Shown here piece after piece: positions 34,041 through 42,822 of a DNA stretch of 50,473 nt (positions are counted from its first letter, which is position 1; each line of letters starts with the position of its first letter). Position numbers and translations under genes: made by a program. Under the pieces are notes generated by a model, which saw nothing but the letters and a program-made list of their open reading frames with translations, was not told the origin of the DNA and ran no database searches. Source of the DNA: a cf. Phormidesmis sp. LEGE 11477 (lineage in GTDB: Bacteria > Cyanobacteriota > Cyanobacteriia > Phormidesmidales > Phormidesmidaceae); the NCBI RefSeq assembly GCF_015207105.1, contig NZ_JADEXO010000037.1, positions 1-50,473 of the forward strand. The letters run 5' to 3'.

Positions 34041-35159
34041 ATGACTTCAGGGATTGACCTTCAAGGAACCTTCGTTCAAGCACTTGTTGAACTGGGTTTG
34101 CCCATCACCGCCGCTAAAACAGTTTGGATTCCACTGCCGATGTTACTGATGCTGATTGTGGCCACAGTCAGCATTTTTATTTGCGTTTGGCTAGAACGAA
34201 AGATTTCCGCTGGCGCGCAGCAGCGCATCGGTCCTGAATATATTGGCCCACTGGGGGCATTGCAGGCCGTAGCGGACGGGCTCAAGCTTATCTTTAAAGC
34301 TGATATCACCCCTGCTAAAGCAGATCCCTGGCTCTTCGTGATTGGCCCTGCTGTCGTTGTTATTCCAGTCTTTTTGTCCTTTTTGATCGTTCCCTTTGGA
34401 CAAAATTTGGTCATCACGGATCTAGGTATCGGCATATTCTTGTGGATCTCCCTTTCAAGCATCACACCCATCGGACTGCTGATGGCTGGCTATTCTTCTA
34501 ATAACAAATATTCTTTGCTAGGGGGATTGCGCGCCGCTGCCCAGTCAATCAGCTACGAAATTCCGCTGGCGTTGGCGGTGCTAGCAGTTGTGATGATGTC
34601 AAACGGCCTCAGCACGATTGATATCGTCAACCAGCAGTCTAGCTATGGCATCTTAGGCTGGAATATCTGGCGGCAGCCTGTGGGATTTGTCATCTTTTGG
34701 ATTTCGGCCTTGGCGGAGTGTGAACGGTTGCCATTCGACCTACCTGAGGCAGAGGAGGAACTGGTCGCAGGCTATCAGACTGAGTACACAGGAATGAAGT
34801 TTGGCCTGTTCTATGTGGGCTCTTATGTCAACCTGATGCTATCGGCGCTAATTGTGTCAGTGCTATACCTGGGTGGCTGGAGCTTTCCAATTCCGGTTGA
34901 GACGATCACTGCTTTGCTAGGGATTGATGCCAATGTTGCCTGGGTGCAGATTATCACTGCTGCCTTGGGGATTGTGATGACAATGCTTAAGGCTTATCTG
35001 CTGGTGTTTTTGACTATTCTACTCAGATGGACAGTGCCCCGCGTCAGGATCGATCAGCTGCTCGATTTAGGCTGGAAGTTTTTGCTTCCGATCGCCTTGG
35101 TTAACTTGCTAGCAACCGCCGCGTTAAAGCTGACGTTTCCAGGAGCGTTCGGAGGCTAA
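34041..35159 (+). CDS. ndhA: NAD(P)H-quinone oxidoreductase subunit 1 (NdhA)
   Basis: NdhA is the membrane subunit of NDH-1 that forms the quinone-binding junction with the peripheral arm. The 372-residue protein has about eight membrane helices and the NuoH-family signatures '[39 protein letters not shown]' and '[33 protein letters not shown]', whose acidic loop faces the quinone cavity. It is the first gene of the ndhA-I-G-E cluster, the standard cyanobacterial order. NDH-1 uses reduced ferredoxin and works in cyclic electron flow, respiration and CO2 uptake. Confidence 0.97.
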   Translation: MTSGIDLQGTFVQALVELGLPITAAKTVWIPLPMLLMLIVATVSIFICVWLERKISAGAQQRIGPEYIGPLGALQAVADGLKLIFKADITPAKADPWLFVIGPAVVVIPVFLSFLIVPFGQNLVITDLGIGIFLWISLSSITPIGLLMAGYSSNNKYSLLGGLRAAAQSISYEIPLALAVLAVVMMSNGLSTIDIVNQQSSYGILGWNIWRQPVGFVIFWISALAECERLPFDLPEAEEELVAGYQTEYTGMKFGLFYVGSYVNLMLSALIVSVLYLGGWSFPIPVETITALLGIDANVAWVQIITAALGIVMTMLKAYLLVFLTILLRWTVPRVRIDQLLDLGWKFLLPIALVNLLATAALKLTFPGAFGG

Positions 35160-35254
35160 CGCTCTCTGCTCTTTATCTGCCTTTTGTAAGGGCGATCGCG
35201 CCTCACTCGCACTTATTCCCTATCTCACTGCTTACCTAATACAGACCTCGTGCC

Positions 35255-35893
35255 ATGTTGAACTTCTTGAAACAAGTTGGTGACTACGCCAAAGAAACGG
35301 CCCAGGCAGCAAAGTTTATCGGTCAAGGGCTTTCTGTGACCTTCGATCACATGAAGCGGCGGCCAGTTACGGTGCAGTATCCCTACGAGAAAGTGATCCC
35401 ATCTGAGCGCTATCGCGGTCGTATTCACTTTGAATTTGATAAGTGCATTGCTTGCGAAGTATGCGTTCGGGTCTGCCCGATCAACTTACCAGTCGTTGAT
35501 TGGGAATTTAACAAGCAGGCTAAGAAAAAGGTTCTCAACCACTACAGTATTGACTTTGGAGTATGCATCTTCTGCGGGAACTGTGTTGAATACTGTCCGA
35601 CCAACTGTCTGTCGATGACAGAAGAGTACGAGCTCTCGGCCTACGACCGACACGATCTCAACTACGATAGCGTTGCCCTAGGTCGTCTGCCCTACAAAGT
35701 CACTAACGATCCGATGGTGACGCCTATGCGTGAGTTTGCCTACTTGCCGAAAGGGGTGATGGGCCCGCACGATCTACCGGCAGGTAGTCAAAGAGCAGGC
35801 AGATTACCGAAAGATATCTTGGCGGAAATAGAGGCCCAACAGGCCAAAGAAGCGGCTGAAAAGGAGCCGGCCAAGAGTACGGCAGAAGATTAA
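35255..35893 (+). CDS. ndhI: NAD(P)H-quinone oxidoreductase subunit I (NdhI)
   Basis: NdhI is the peripheral-arm subunit carrying two [4Fe-4S] clusters that pass electrons toward quinone and lies close to the ferredoxin docking site. Both ligand sets are complete: '[12 protein letters not shown]' and '[12 protein letters not shown]', each CxxCxxCxxxCP. The 212-residue length is typical of the cyanobacterial form; the C-terminal 25 residues are a variable Ala/Glu/Lys tail. The 95-base gap after ndhA has no terminator, consistent with one transcript. Confidence 0.97.
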   Translation: MLNFLKQVGDYAKETAQAAKFIGQGLSVTFDHMKRRPVTVQYPYEKVIPSERYRGRIHFEFDKCIACEVCVRVCPINLPVVDWEFNKQAKKKVLNHYSIDFGVCIFCGNCVEYCPTNCLSMTEEYELSAYDRHDLNYDSVALGRLPYKVTNDPMVTPMREFAYLPKGVMGPHDLPAGSQRAGRLPKDILAEIEAQQAKEAAEKEPAKSTAED

Positions 35894-36058
35894 GCCCAGA
35901 TGATTGAAGACTAGGCTGGATGACCGCACTTTCAATTGGGCTTTGGCTGTGGTTTTAATCGAGCCGTCATATAGTCAGTCATCTGGTCGGCCAACGGCTA
36001 ATGAGCAAGTTCGACTAGCGTTTGTATCTAGCGTTTGTATTATGAGGAGAAAATCGTT

Positions 36059-36694
36059 TTGATTTTGGCTTTAGATTTCGCACCGCTTAGCCTGGCAGAA
36101 GGGGTACAGCTTGTATCTTTTGCGCTGTTAAGTCTAATTATAATAGTTGGGTCATTAGGCGTTGTACTGCTCTCTAATATTGTGCACTCCGCCTTCTTAA
36201 TGGCTCTGGTATTTATCGGCGTTGCTGGCTTTTACATTTTGCTCAATGCTGGCTTTGTCGCTGCCGCGCAGGTGCTGGTCTATGTCGGTGCGGTCAATGT
36301 GCTGATTCTGTTTGGGATCATGCTAGTAAACAAGCAAGAAGACTTTATTGAGCTCAAGAATGCCTGGGTCGGTAAAGCTGCTACTGGCGCGGTTTGCGCG
36401 GGTCTATTTGGACTGCTAAGTACGATGGTGGTTTCGCATCCGTGGGCAATTTCTACCGCACCTGCGGCTGGAGATAAAGCCATTGAAGTGATTGGACAGC
36501 ACTTCTTTAGTGATTACCTGCTGCCCTTTGAGCTAGCCTCTGTGCTGCTGTTGATTGCACTAGTTGGGGCGATCATCTTGGCACGACGCGAATACATTCC
36601 AGGCGAGTCGATTTCTCCTACAGAAGCACTGACCTTGCCTGAAAGGCCGCGTGAATTAGTCGCTGCTGGTAGCCCAACAGATCAGTCGCTCTAG
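36059..36694 (+). CDS. ndhG: NAD(P)H-quinone oxidoreductase subunit 6 (NdhG)
   Basis: NdhG (NuoJ family) is a five-helix membrane subunit of NDH-1. The hydrophobic core includes 'NIVHSAFLMALVFIGVAGFYILLNAGFVAAAQVLVYVGAVNVLILFGIMLVNK', the conserved J-subunit helix with its pi-bulge region. The frame is open from a TTG at 36035, but a GAGGAG ribosome site at 36044-36049 points to the TTG at 36059, 9 bases further on, giving 212 residues beginning MILALDF. The gene lies between ndhI and ndhE in the usual order. The long polar C-terminus after the last helix is normal for cyanobacteria. Confidence 0.95.
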   Translation: MILALDFAPLSLAEGVQLVSFALLSLIIIVGSLGVVLLSNIVHSAFLMALVFIGVAGFYILLNAGFVAAAQVLVYVGAVNVLILFGIMLVNKQEDFIELKNAWVGKAATGAVCAGLFGLLSTMVVSHPWAISTAPAAGDKAIEVIGQHFFSDYLLPFELASVLLLIALVGAIILARREYIPGESISPTEALTLPERPRELVAAGSPTDQSL

Positions 36695-36788
36695 GCGATC
36701 ACCCAACCGTGATCGCGTTTGAATGGCGAGGCTCTTGACACTAGGCTGATATTCCCTTTTTAAGACTTACCTGAACCTATCTCTTCCT

Positions 36789-37094
36789 ATGCAACTTGAG
36801 TATTTTCTGATATTAGCGGCGGCCTTATTTTGTATTGGTGTTTACGGTCTAGTCATTAGCCGCAACGTTATTCGAGTATTAATGTCTATTGAACTGATGC
36901 TCAATGCGGTCAATATCAATCTGATGGCCTTTTCAAATTATCTCGATCCAGACGGGATTAAGGGGCAGGTGTTCTCGGTTTTTGTGATTACCATCGCTGC
37001 GGCTGAAGCGGCTGTGGGTCTAGCCATTGTATTGTCTATCTATCGAAATCGTGACACTGTAGATATGGAGCAGTTCAATCTACTCAAGTGGTAG
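36789..37094 (+). CDS. ndhE: NAD(P)H-quinone oxidoreductase subunit 4L (NdhE)
   Basis: NdhE (NuoK family) is a three-helix subunit of the NDH-1 membrane arm. The 101-residue protein has the family residues '[17 protein letters not shown]', in which the Glu of helix 2 takes part in proton transfer, and a second conserved Glu in '[15 protein letters not shown]'. It closes the ndhA-I-G-E cluster; the nadK start follows after 44 bases. Confidence 0.96.
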   Translation: MQLEYFLILAAALFCIGVYGLVISRNVIRVLMSIELMLNAVNINLMAFSNYLDPDGIKGQVFSVFVITIAAAEAAVGLAIVLSIYRNRDTVDMEQFNLLKW

Positions 37095-37138
37095 TAGCCT
37101 CTGATAGAAATCACGGCTGATAGAAATCAGGAAGCACT

Positions 37139-38083
37139 GTGCAGCTCAAGCAAGTCATTATCGTATACAAAGCTGGAAATCAGCTGAGTAAAAACTGCGC
37201 CGACAAATGTGCTCGTCAGCTAGAGGCTCTCGGTGCCAACGTGATGATGGGTCCAAGCGGCGCTCAGGACAATCCCTATCCCGTTTTTCTACAATCTTCG
37301 CCGCAGCCGATCGATTTGGCCGTGGCACTAGGGGGCGATGGCACTGCGTTAGCTGCCGCTCGCCATCTGGCAATGGATGATATTCCTATCCTAGCTGTGA
37401 ACATTGGTGGTCATCTAGGGTTCTTAGCCGATTCGGCAGAGGTGATTGGGGACTTTGAGCGGGCGTGGGAGCGCCTGTTGGGCGATCAATTTGCGGTGCA
37501 GCGGCGGATGATGCTGCAGGCTAGAACACATGAAGGGGAATCTTACAACATAGAGCCAGTAAGCGATCGCTACTTCGCGCTGAATGAAATGTGCGTAAAG
37601 CCAGCCTCACCCAATCGCATGATCACCTCCACGCTAGAAATCGAGATCGACGGAGAAGTCGTTGATCAATATCAGGGGGATGGTCTGCTAATTAGCACAC
37701 CCACCGGGTCAACAGGCTATACGGTTTCGGCCAATGGCCCAATTGTGCATCCGGGAATGCACGCGCTGATTGTGACCCCGATTTGCCCAATGAGCTTATC
37801 TAGCCGTCCGATTGTGCTACCACCGGGCAGTACTGTCAGCGTCTGGCCGCTAGTTGATCCTGAAGGTAACACCAAACTGTGGGCCGATGGCGTGTTAGCT
37901 ACGACGATTTGGCCTGGGCAAAGGGTGGATATTCGGATGGCTAGCCACCTGGCGAAGTTTATCTTGCTAGGGAAAGACCATTCCTACTACCGAACGCTGC
38001 GAAACAAACTGCAGTGGGCAGGCGCAAGAGTAAATTACTTTAACGACCATCGTCAGCGACACCGAGGAAAAGGGGCGGATTAG
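37139..38083 (+). CDS. nadK: NAD kinase
   Basis: The enzyme phosphorylates NAD to NADP. The 314-residue protein shows the GGDGT motif at 65-69, 'NIGGHLGFLAD', the 'NEMCVKP' region, and 'GDGLLISTPTGSTGYTVSANGPI', the NAD-binding and catalytic core. The start is GTG at 37139. Cyanobacteria usually have two NAD kinases; which paralogue this is cannot be decided here. Its location directly after ndhE on the same strand ties NADP supply to a complex that moves electrons from the NADPH/ferredoxin pool; co-transcription is likely. Confidence 0.95.
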   Translation: MQLKQVIIVYKAGNQLSKNCADKCARQLEALGANVMMGPSGAQDNPYPVFLQSSPQPIDLAVALGGDGTALAAARHLAMDDIPILAVNIGGHLGFLADSAEVIGDFERAWERLLGDQFAVQRRMMLQARTHEGESYNIEPVSDRYFALNEMCVKPASPNRMITSTLEIEIDGEVVDQYQGDGLLISTPTGSTGYTVSANGPIVHPGMHALIVTPICPMSLSSRPIVLPPGSTVSVWPLVDPEGNTKLWADGVLATTIWPGQRVDIRMASHLAKFILLGKDHSYYRTLRNKLQWAGARVNYFNDHRQRHRGKGAD

Positions 38084-38126
38084 CCGCGTTTCCGGTTGTC
38101 CTTGGCACCTTATTTTCATTAATTCT

Positions 38127-38597
38127 TCAATAGGGACGACCGTCCTTATGGATAAATACTCTGTCGCCTTTGTCTGAAGGAACGCATTGCAAGTCCTGAT
38201 CTGGATAATCGACCTGGTCAGGCGCGGTGCGATCGCCAATCTCTAAATACGTAGCCGGGCCACTAGATCGATTGATCAGATGATGTCCGTTATTAACGCC
38301 TGCAGCAAAGCCCGCCATCTCTCCAGCTTTTAGCACCTGCTCTCCAGCGTCTGTCACTAGCACCAGCTCGCCTTGCGTCACGTAGACAAACTCATCTTGG
38401 ACAGAATGCCAGTGCCTCAGCGCTGACTGGCCACCAGGTGCAAGCGTTGTGAGGTTGACGCCAAAGTTTGTCAGCCCAGCCGCATTGCCGACTCTTTGAC
38501 GCGATCGTCCCTTCACAGCCGATCGAAACGAGGCAGGGTAATTCGTGCCGATCTCAATTGGCACAGCAGATAAATCTATCTTCATAGGGCATGTCAT
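38127..38597 (-). CDS. Cupin-domain protein
   Basis: The 156-residue protein is a single-domain cupin. Motif 1 is 'RHWHSVQDEFVYVTQGELVLVTDAG' with two His and a Glu as metal ligands, and motif 2 lies near 'GFAAGVNNGHHLINRSSGPATYLEIG' with a further His. Such proteins bind metal and act as sugar-modifying enzymes, dioxygenases or sensors. The 'VPSDKGDRVFIHKDGRPY' tail is shared by a group of small bacterial cupins of unknown role. It converges on nadK and lies near a GST gene on the same strand, 59 bases away. Confidence 0.88.
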   Translation of the reverse strand: MTCPMKIDLSAVPIEIGTNYPASFRSAVKGRSRQRVGNAAGLTNFGVNLTTLAPGGQSALRHWHSVQDEFVYVTQGELVLVTDAGEQVLKAGEMAGFAAGVNNGHHLINRSSGPATYLEIGDRTAPDQVDYPDQDLQCVPSDKGDRVFIHKDGRPY

Positions 38598-38656
38598 TTA
38601 ATATGAGCGAGCCAGTAATGTGAGCCAGATGATATGGCAATCCACGCAAAAGCAAA

Positions 38657-39289
38657 CTAAAACTTTGGTTGCCACTCAGACTCTATTGGCACCGCTTTGA
38701 ATGCAGCGCTGGCTTCGGCGCGTTTTGAAAGCGCCGCTATGCCCGGATAGCGATTAGATTCGATCACGTCATCTGCAATCAAGCGAGTAAACTGCCAGGC
38801 CACACAGACGGTGATATCAGCCTGGGTCATGGTCTCTAAGACTAGCCAGTTTGAAGTCTCAGCAGCATAGGGCTCAATTTGATCGTAGGCGGCGATCAGC
38901 TGTGCCTGGATGCGATCGCGCCAGGGCTGATACTGCTTTTCTTCGGGCCTTTTACGCTCGTATTCAACTTGTACAGTCTTATCACAGGCATTGATGCCTA
39001 AGCCGATCAGTCGGATGGCTCGCTGATAGCGTTTTATATCCGCTGGCATCAGCGTTTTGTCGGGGCTAGCGATCCGCTCGATATAGCTGAGAATTAAGCT
39101 AGAATCCATCAGCACTTCGCCATCGTCACACACTAGCGTCGGCGCTTTGATTAGTGGATTAATCTGGCTGAACTCTGGCATATTGCGAAAGACTGACAGC
39201 GGCGAATGATCAAAAGGGATATTGAGCGCGTGAAGGGCGATCGCCACCCGTCTGACATAAGGAGAATCAAGCATTCCAATCAGTTGCAT
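38657..39289 (-). CDS. Glutathione S-transferase family protein
   Basis: The 210-residue protein has a GST layout: an N-terminal thioredoxin-like domain (about 1-80) with 'MLDSPYVRRVAIALHALNIPFDHSPLS', a serine in the usual activation position (Ser9), cis-proline region 'KAPTLVCDDGEVLMDSSLILSYIE' which binds the gamma-glutamyl part of glutathione, and an all-helical C-terminal domain with 'TQADITVCVAWQF'. Substrate unknown. It precedes the cupin gene on the same strand and may be co-transcribed with it. Glutathione would be supplied through the gshA gene elsewhere in the window. Confidence 0.92.
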   Translation of the reverse strand: MQLIGMLDSPYVRRVAIALHALNIPFDHSPLSVFRNMPEFSQINPLIKAPTLVCDDGEVLMDSSLILSYIERIASPDKTLMPADIKRYQRAIRLIGLGINACDKTVQVEYERKRPEEKQYQPWRDRIQAQLIAAYDQIEPYAAETSNWLVLETMTQADITVCVAWQFTRLIADDVIESNRYPGIAALSKRAEASAAFKAVPIESEWQPKF

Positions 39290-39558
39290 AGCTCTATCCT
39301 GGTGACTTTAAGTAGATATTTCGGCGTGTCTTTAGTCAGCAAATCGCTCAGCATTTAGCTTTTTTGGGTGAGGGCTTTATTTGGTTAGGGCTGTAGCCTC
39401 TGATGATGTTGCAAGCTAAGGCCAGATTGCTATATCTCTTGTCAAACACAGATAAGCACAAATCTAGAGCTCACCCTATCTATTCTCTGAATCGGATGGG
39501 TCTATTAAACCGATAGCGAATCAATAAAACTAGAAGTGAGATCGCATTAACTTGTTAG

Positions 39559-40086
39559 CTAAGCTGGCAAGGCGGCAAAGATGTCTTTGACCAGACCCAA
39601 TGTCTTGTCATCAAGTGCTCGCCAATCGACTTCGCCAAACTCATCGAACAGGCTGTTATCGGTTGCGATCGCCGATCCAAGATTGTCCTGAGCGGCGATT
39701 TTCGCATCGGCAGACGGCGCTGACGCGCACACCCGGTAGCACAAACTCCAAATATCTACCGTCTGATCTACCTGCCCATCATGCGTCAGCCTCAGCGTAT
39801 AAAGAGGCGACGGTTGCGGCAGCACAGCTATCAGCGCCGCTACCCGGTCATGCTCTTCAGTCGGCACACCATGTAGACCTTTTTGCAGCCTTGCGTATTC
39901 TTCCTGCTGCGATGGCGTCGTCCCTTCTGGCCACACTAGCTTCTCTTCGTAGCGGCCTTCCCAAGCGGTGCTATCCAACTGCTTTCGGATATTGTCAATC
40001 ACTCGAATCAAAGCAGGCTGCATTAACCGATCAACCTTCTCTCTATCGGCAGCGCTTACAAACTCAGGCATGACTTTTTCCTCCAT
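39559..40086 (-). CDS. Conserved hypothetical protein downstream of ruvC
   Basis: The 175-residue soluble protein has an N-terminal helical part ('VSAADREKVDRLMQPALIRVIDNIRKQLDSTAWEGRYEEKLVWPEGTTPSQQEEYARLQKGL'), a beta-type middle section ('LYTLRLTHDGQVDQTVDIWSLCYRVC') and an acidic C-terminal end. I associate the pattern with a family restricted to cyanobacteria but know no function. A second in-frame Met at residue 6 is an alternative start. It follows ruvC by 69 bases on the same strand, as the third gene of a chlI-ruvC-unknown group, so it could share their transcript. Confidence 0.7.
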   Translation of the reverse strand: MEEKVMPEFVSAADREKVDRLMQPALIRVIDNIRKQLDSTAWEGRYEEKLVWPEGTTPSQQEEYARLQKGLHGVPTEEHDRVAALIAVLPQPSPLYTLRLTHDGQVDQTVDIWSLCYRVCASAPSADAKIAAQDNLGSAIATDNSLFDEFGEVDWRALDDKTLGLVKDIFAALPA

Positions 40087-40155
40087 CTGCGTCGCTCTAT
40101 TCGCATCTGCCGAGTTACGACTCGCATTTGCTGATCTACACCCATTTCATTTCAG

Positions 40156-40650
40156 CTATTCCATCCGAAACCAGGCGGTCAAAGCAACCGCCAAGCCATC
40201 TGCCGCATCGTCGGGCTTAGGAATAGTGTCTAGCTTCAGCTCTCTGGCCACGGCATCTTGTACTTCTACTTTGTCCGCGTTGCCGTGGCCTGTAATCGAC
40301 TGTTTGATCTGAGCAGGCGTAAATTCTACAAAGGGCAGATTACGCTGAGCCAGCACCAGCATCACAACGCCTCTAGCCTGGGCGACCAAAATGGTATTGC
40401 CCATCCGATAGAAAAACAGTTTTTCTATCGAAACCAAATCGGGTTTGTACTCATCAATGACGCTGTGTAAATCGTCGTAGATAGTGCAAAGACGTTTGCC
40501 TGTCTCTGTCCTAGCGGGAGTCTGCACGATACCGTAGTCAATCACTCGAATGTCTGGCGTTAAGTCTCGCATCTGAGCCGGGTCGTATTCGATTACGCCA
40601 AATCCCAAAATTGCCAGACCTGGGTCCAAGCCGAGAATGCGTTTAGTCAT
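40156..40650 (-). CDS. ruvC: Holliday junction endonuclease RuvC
   Basis: RuvC cuts four-way junctions with symmetric nicks during homologous recombination, together with RuvAB. The 164-residue protein has the RNase H-like fold with the metal-binding acids visible: Asp9 in '[13 protein letters not shown]', Glu76 in 'VSIEKLFF', and the Asp pair 147/148 plus Asp151 in '[12 protein letters not shown]'. The substrate-binding '[17 protein letters not shown]' region is normal. It starts 12 bases after the chlI stop, so chlI and ruvC are co-transcribed, an arrangement I do not link to any shared function. Confidence 0.96.
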   Translation of the reverse strand: MTKRILGLDPGLAILGFGVIEYDPAQMRDLTPDIRVIDYGIVQTPARTETGKRLCTIYDDLHSVIDEYKPDLVSIEKLFFYRMGNTILVAQARGVVMLVLAQRNLPFVEFTPAQIKQSITGHGNADKVEVQDAVARELKLDTIPKPDDAADGLAVALTAWFRME

Positions 40651-40662
40651 GCAAACGCTAAA

Positions 40663-41748
40663 TTATCGAGTAGCCATCGGCTTACGGCCATTCATTTCTG
40701 GTGCAGCCACGCCGAAAGTAGTACTGAACGTCTTCTCTACCTTGAAGCCAGAATCAATCGATTCCAAAGGATCTTTCCGCAGGCGATGACGCAGGCACAG
40801 AGCAATCACCCGCTGAATATCTTCTAGGGTCACTTCGGTTCTGCCTTCGTATGCGGCTAGCGCCTTAGCCGCACGAGTGCTGACGATATCGCCTCTTAGC
40901 CCGTCAACGTTAAGCTCCGAGCAGACTTCAGATATTTTGAGCTGATACTCCCGGTCGAGGGTGACCGCCTTTAATCGCTTCTGTGCGGCGACAATCTTCT
41001 CTTGCAATGCTTCTTGTTCTACCTGACACTGGGCGGAAAATCCCTCTGGATCCTGGTCAAACTCGGTTCGCTGCTCGACAATTCGAACTCGCTGGGCGGG
41101 CTCACGTACGGTACGAATCTCCGCGTGCATACCAAAACGATCCAATAGCTGAGGACGCAGTTCGCCTTCTTCTGGGTTACCAGAGCCGATTAGAACAAAC
41201 TGGGCTGGGTGACGAATGGAGATGCCTTCGCGTTCTACAGTATTCCAACCAGAGGCGGCAGAATCTAGCAAGACATCCACTAGATGATCGTCTAGCAGGT
41301 TCACTTCGTCTACATAGAGCAAACCCCGGTTCGCCTTAGCCAATAGACCAGGCTCAAAGTCTTTCTTACCCTCAGCTAGCGCTTTTTCAATATCGATCGT
41401 GCCGCAGACACGGTCTTCGGTTGCGCCCAACGGCAGGTCAACCATAGGTACTTTTTTAGCGGTAGTCGTAATCTCTTGGCCTGCGTAATCAGTCGGAATA
41501 TCAGGATTGTCAGGCGCGCGGTTAAAAGGATCGTTTTCGACTACTTCAATTTCTGGTAGCAGGTCAGCCAGAGCACGGATCGTAGTGGACTTACCTGTGC
41601 CGCGATCGCCCATAATCATCACGCCACCGATCTTAGGATCGATCACGTTGAGGATCAGCGCTAACTTCATATCTTCTTGGCCGATCACCGCAGTGAAGGG
41701 AAAAACGGCTCGGCGGACTGGCGATTTTGCGATACTCACAGGTGTCAA
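40663..41748 (-). CDS. chlI: Magnesium chelatase ATPase subunit I
   Basis: ChlI is the AAA+ motor of magnesium chelatase (with ChlD and ChlH), which inserts Mg2+ into protoporphyrin IX, the first committed step to chlorophyll. The 361-residue protein has Walker A GDRGTGKST at about 47-55, Walker B 'GLLYVDEVNLLDDHLVD', sensor 1 'LIGSGNPEEGELRPQLLDRFGMH' and arginine-finger regions, and a C-terminal helical lid. Length and motifs match cyanobacterial and plastid ChlI. The gene marks the organism as an oxygenic phototroph, given the rest of the window. Confidence 0.97.
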   Translation of the reverse strand: MTPVSIAKSPVRRAVFPFTAVIGQEDMKLALILNVIDPKIGGVMIMGDRGTGKSTTIRALADLLPEIEVVENDPFNRAPDNPDIPTDYAGQEITTTAKKVPMVDLPLGATEDRVCGTIDIEKALAEGKKDFEPGLLAKANRGLLYVDEVNLLDDHLVDVLLDSAASGWNTVEREGISIRHPAQFVLIGSGNPEEGELRPQLLDRFGMHAEIRTVREPAQRVRIVEQRTEFDQDPEGFSAQCQVEQEALQEKIVAAQKRLKAVTLDREYQLKISEVCSELNVDGLRGDIVSTRAAKALAAYEGRTEVTLEDIQRVIALCLRHRLRKDPLESIDSGFKVEKTFSTTFGVAAPEMNGRKPMATR

Positions 41749-41931
41749 TCATCTATTACATTGGGCTGATTCCATTGTGCCATAGGAGGCTGTGCCTAGT
41801 TCTTTCGCAGAGAATAAACTCGTAGGGAAAGAGGGCAGATGCCAGAGGTATAGATATAAGAACTGTAGAAAGCACTATGGGCATCAGACATAGATCATCG
41901 AACAGATGTGCCAGACATATTGGACTCAACC

Positions 41932-42198
41932 TTAATTGCTACCACTTGCGCCGCCACTTCCGTTTTCTGTCTCTCTTCTAAGCAAAAAATCAAGAATGCG
42001 GTCATGCTGAGCACTTGCCGCCGCCAAGCTATCAACCTTCTCAGTTAGTCTGTCAAACTTCTCAGTCAATCTGTCGATGGTTGCCGCATTTTGCAGAATA
42101 AGACTTGAAGCTTGTGTAAGAAAATCGCCAGCGCTTACTAGCGCCGCTTCTACCCGATCCATCCGGTTCTCTAGATTATTCACTCTAGTTTCGGTCAC
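41932..42198 (-). CDS. Small coiled-coil protein
   Basis: The 88-residue protein is nearly all heptad-like: 'VNNLENRMDRVEAALVSAG', 'IDRLTEKFDRLTEKVDSLAAASAQHDRILDFLLRR', where 'DRLTEKxD' is directly repeated. It ends in a Gly/Ser-rich tail. Very similar small coiled-coil proteins, often annotated as hypothetical, occur in many copies in filamentous cyanobacterial genomes, and are typically next to mobile or variable regions. The function is unknown. It lies between chlI and the antitoxin-like gene, all on the minus strand. Confidence 0.7.
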   Translation of the reverse strand: MTETRVNNLENRMDRVEAALVSAGDFLTQASSLILQNAATIDRLTEKFDRLTEKVDSLAAASAQHDRILDFLLRRETENGSGGASGSN

Positions 42199-42302
42199 CG
42201 CACTTTCCTCTTATCGTCCTTTTGTCTATCCTACGTTGAATAGATCGCACCAGATATAAGAGAATCGCTGGCATTTGCCAACGCTTAAAGCTAGTAACCG
42301 AG

Positions 42303-42569
42303 TCAATTATCTCCTAGCCAAAACGCATTAGGTAAAGGCGCGTCGAAATCGTCAGCGCTCTGAATGAGTCCTCTAAACTGTCCAAACCTCCGCACCTCTC
42401 CTAAAGACCTTACTTTGGCCTCTGGCGACTTTTGCAGGATTCCTGAAACATCACTATCGTCCTCGAACACAACAATGACTTCAGCCGGACCAACCTTTAC
42501 TTCTTTAGGTAACTTTAAGTGAAGTTCATGGCGATCATCAATCACAGCTTCTAGTTTTATCGCCTTCAT
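42303..42569 (-). CDS. Orphan antitoxin-like protein (DUF2281-like)
   Basis: The 88-residue protein begins with a strand-rich domain 'MKAIKLEAVIDDRHELHLKLPKEVKVGPAEVIVVFE' and ends 'FGQFRGLIQSADDFDAPLP', a C-terminal pattern (hydrophobic, DDFDxPL) common to DUF2281-type antitoxins paired with PIN-domain toxins in cyanobacteria. The usual next gene, a PIN ribonuclease, is missing: only 104 bases of non-coding sequence follow before the coiled-coil gene. It is therefore either an orphan remnant or works in trans. It sits 124 bases from the tRNA-Pro fragment, at the edge of the phage-like region. Confidence 0.6.
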   Translation of the reverse strand: MKAIKLEAVIDDRHELHLKLPKEVKVGPAEVIVVFEDDSDVSGILQKSPEAKVRSLGEVRRFGQFRGLIQSADDFDAPLPNAFWLGDN

Positions 42570-42693
42570 AGAGCGTCACTACCTACATATCAGTGCGCGA
42601 TCACTCTTCACAGAAAACTATCTCTCAATACGAAGACAAGCGCCGACAACAGTCCGCGCTTGTAAGCCTTACTATGCAAATTAAATAACCGAA

Positions 42694-42735
42694 TCGGAGC
42701 GGCGGGATTTGAACCCACGACCCCTACTACCCCAA
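42694..42735 (-). repeat. tRNA-Pro(GGG) 3' half: probable attachment-site remnant
   Basis: On the minus strand these 42 bases carry the anticodon loop TTGGGGT, the 3' strand of the anticodon stem, the variable region, a complete T arm with TTCAAAT, and the acceptor 3' strand CGCTCCG with discriminator A. The sequence before it does not pair at all with the anticodon stem and no 5' half exists nearby. A tRNA broken exactly at the anticodon loop is the usual mark left by a tyrosine-recombinase element that entered the gene. The element would lie to the right, with the intact tRNA-Pro at its far end, outside this window. Confidence 0.72.
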
Positions 42736-42822
42736 GGCTCTTAATCTCTTAGGCTAATTGTAGCCCAGAAATTGAGACCTAACGCTAGAGGGTAGCCTAT
42801 GCAAAACTCTTGATATGGGCAG

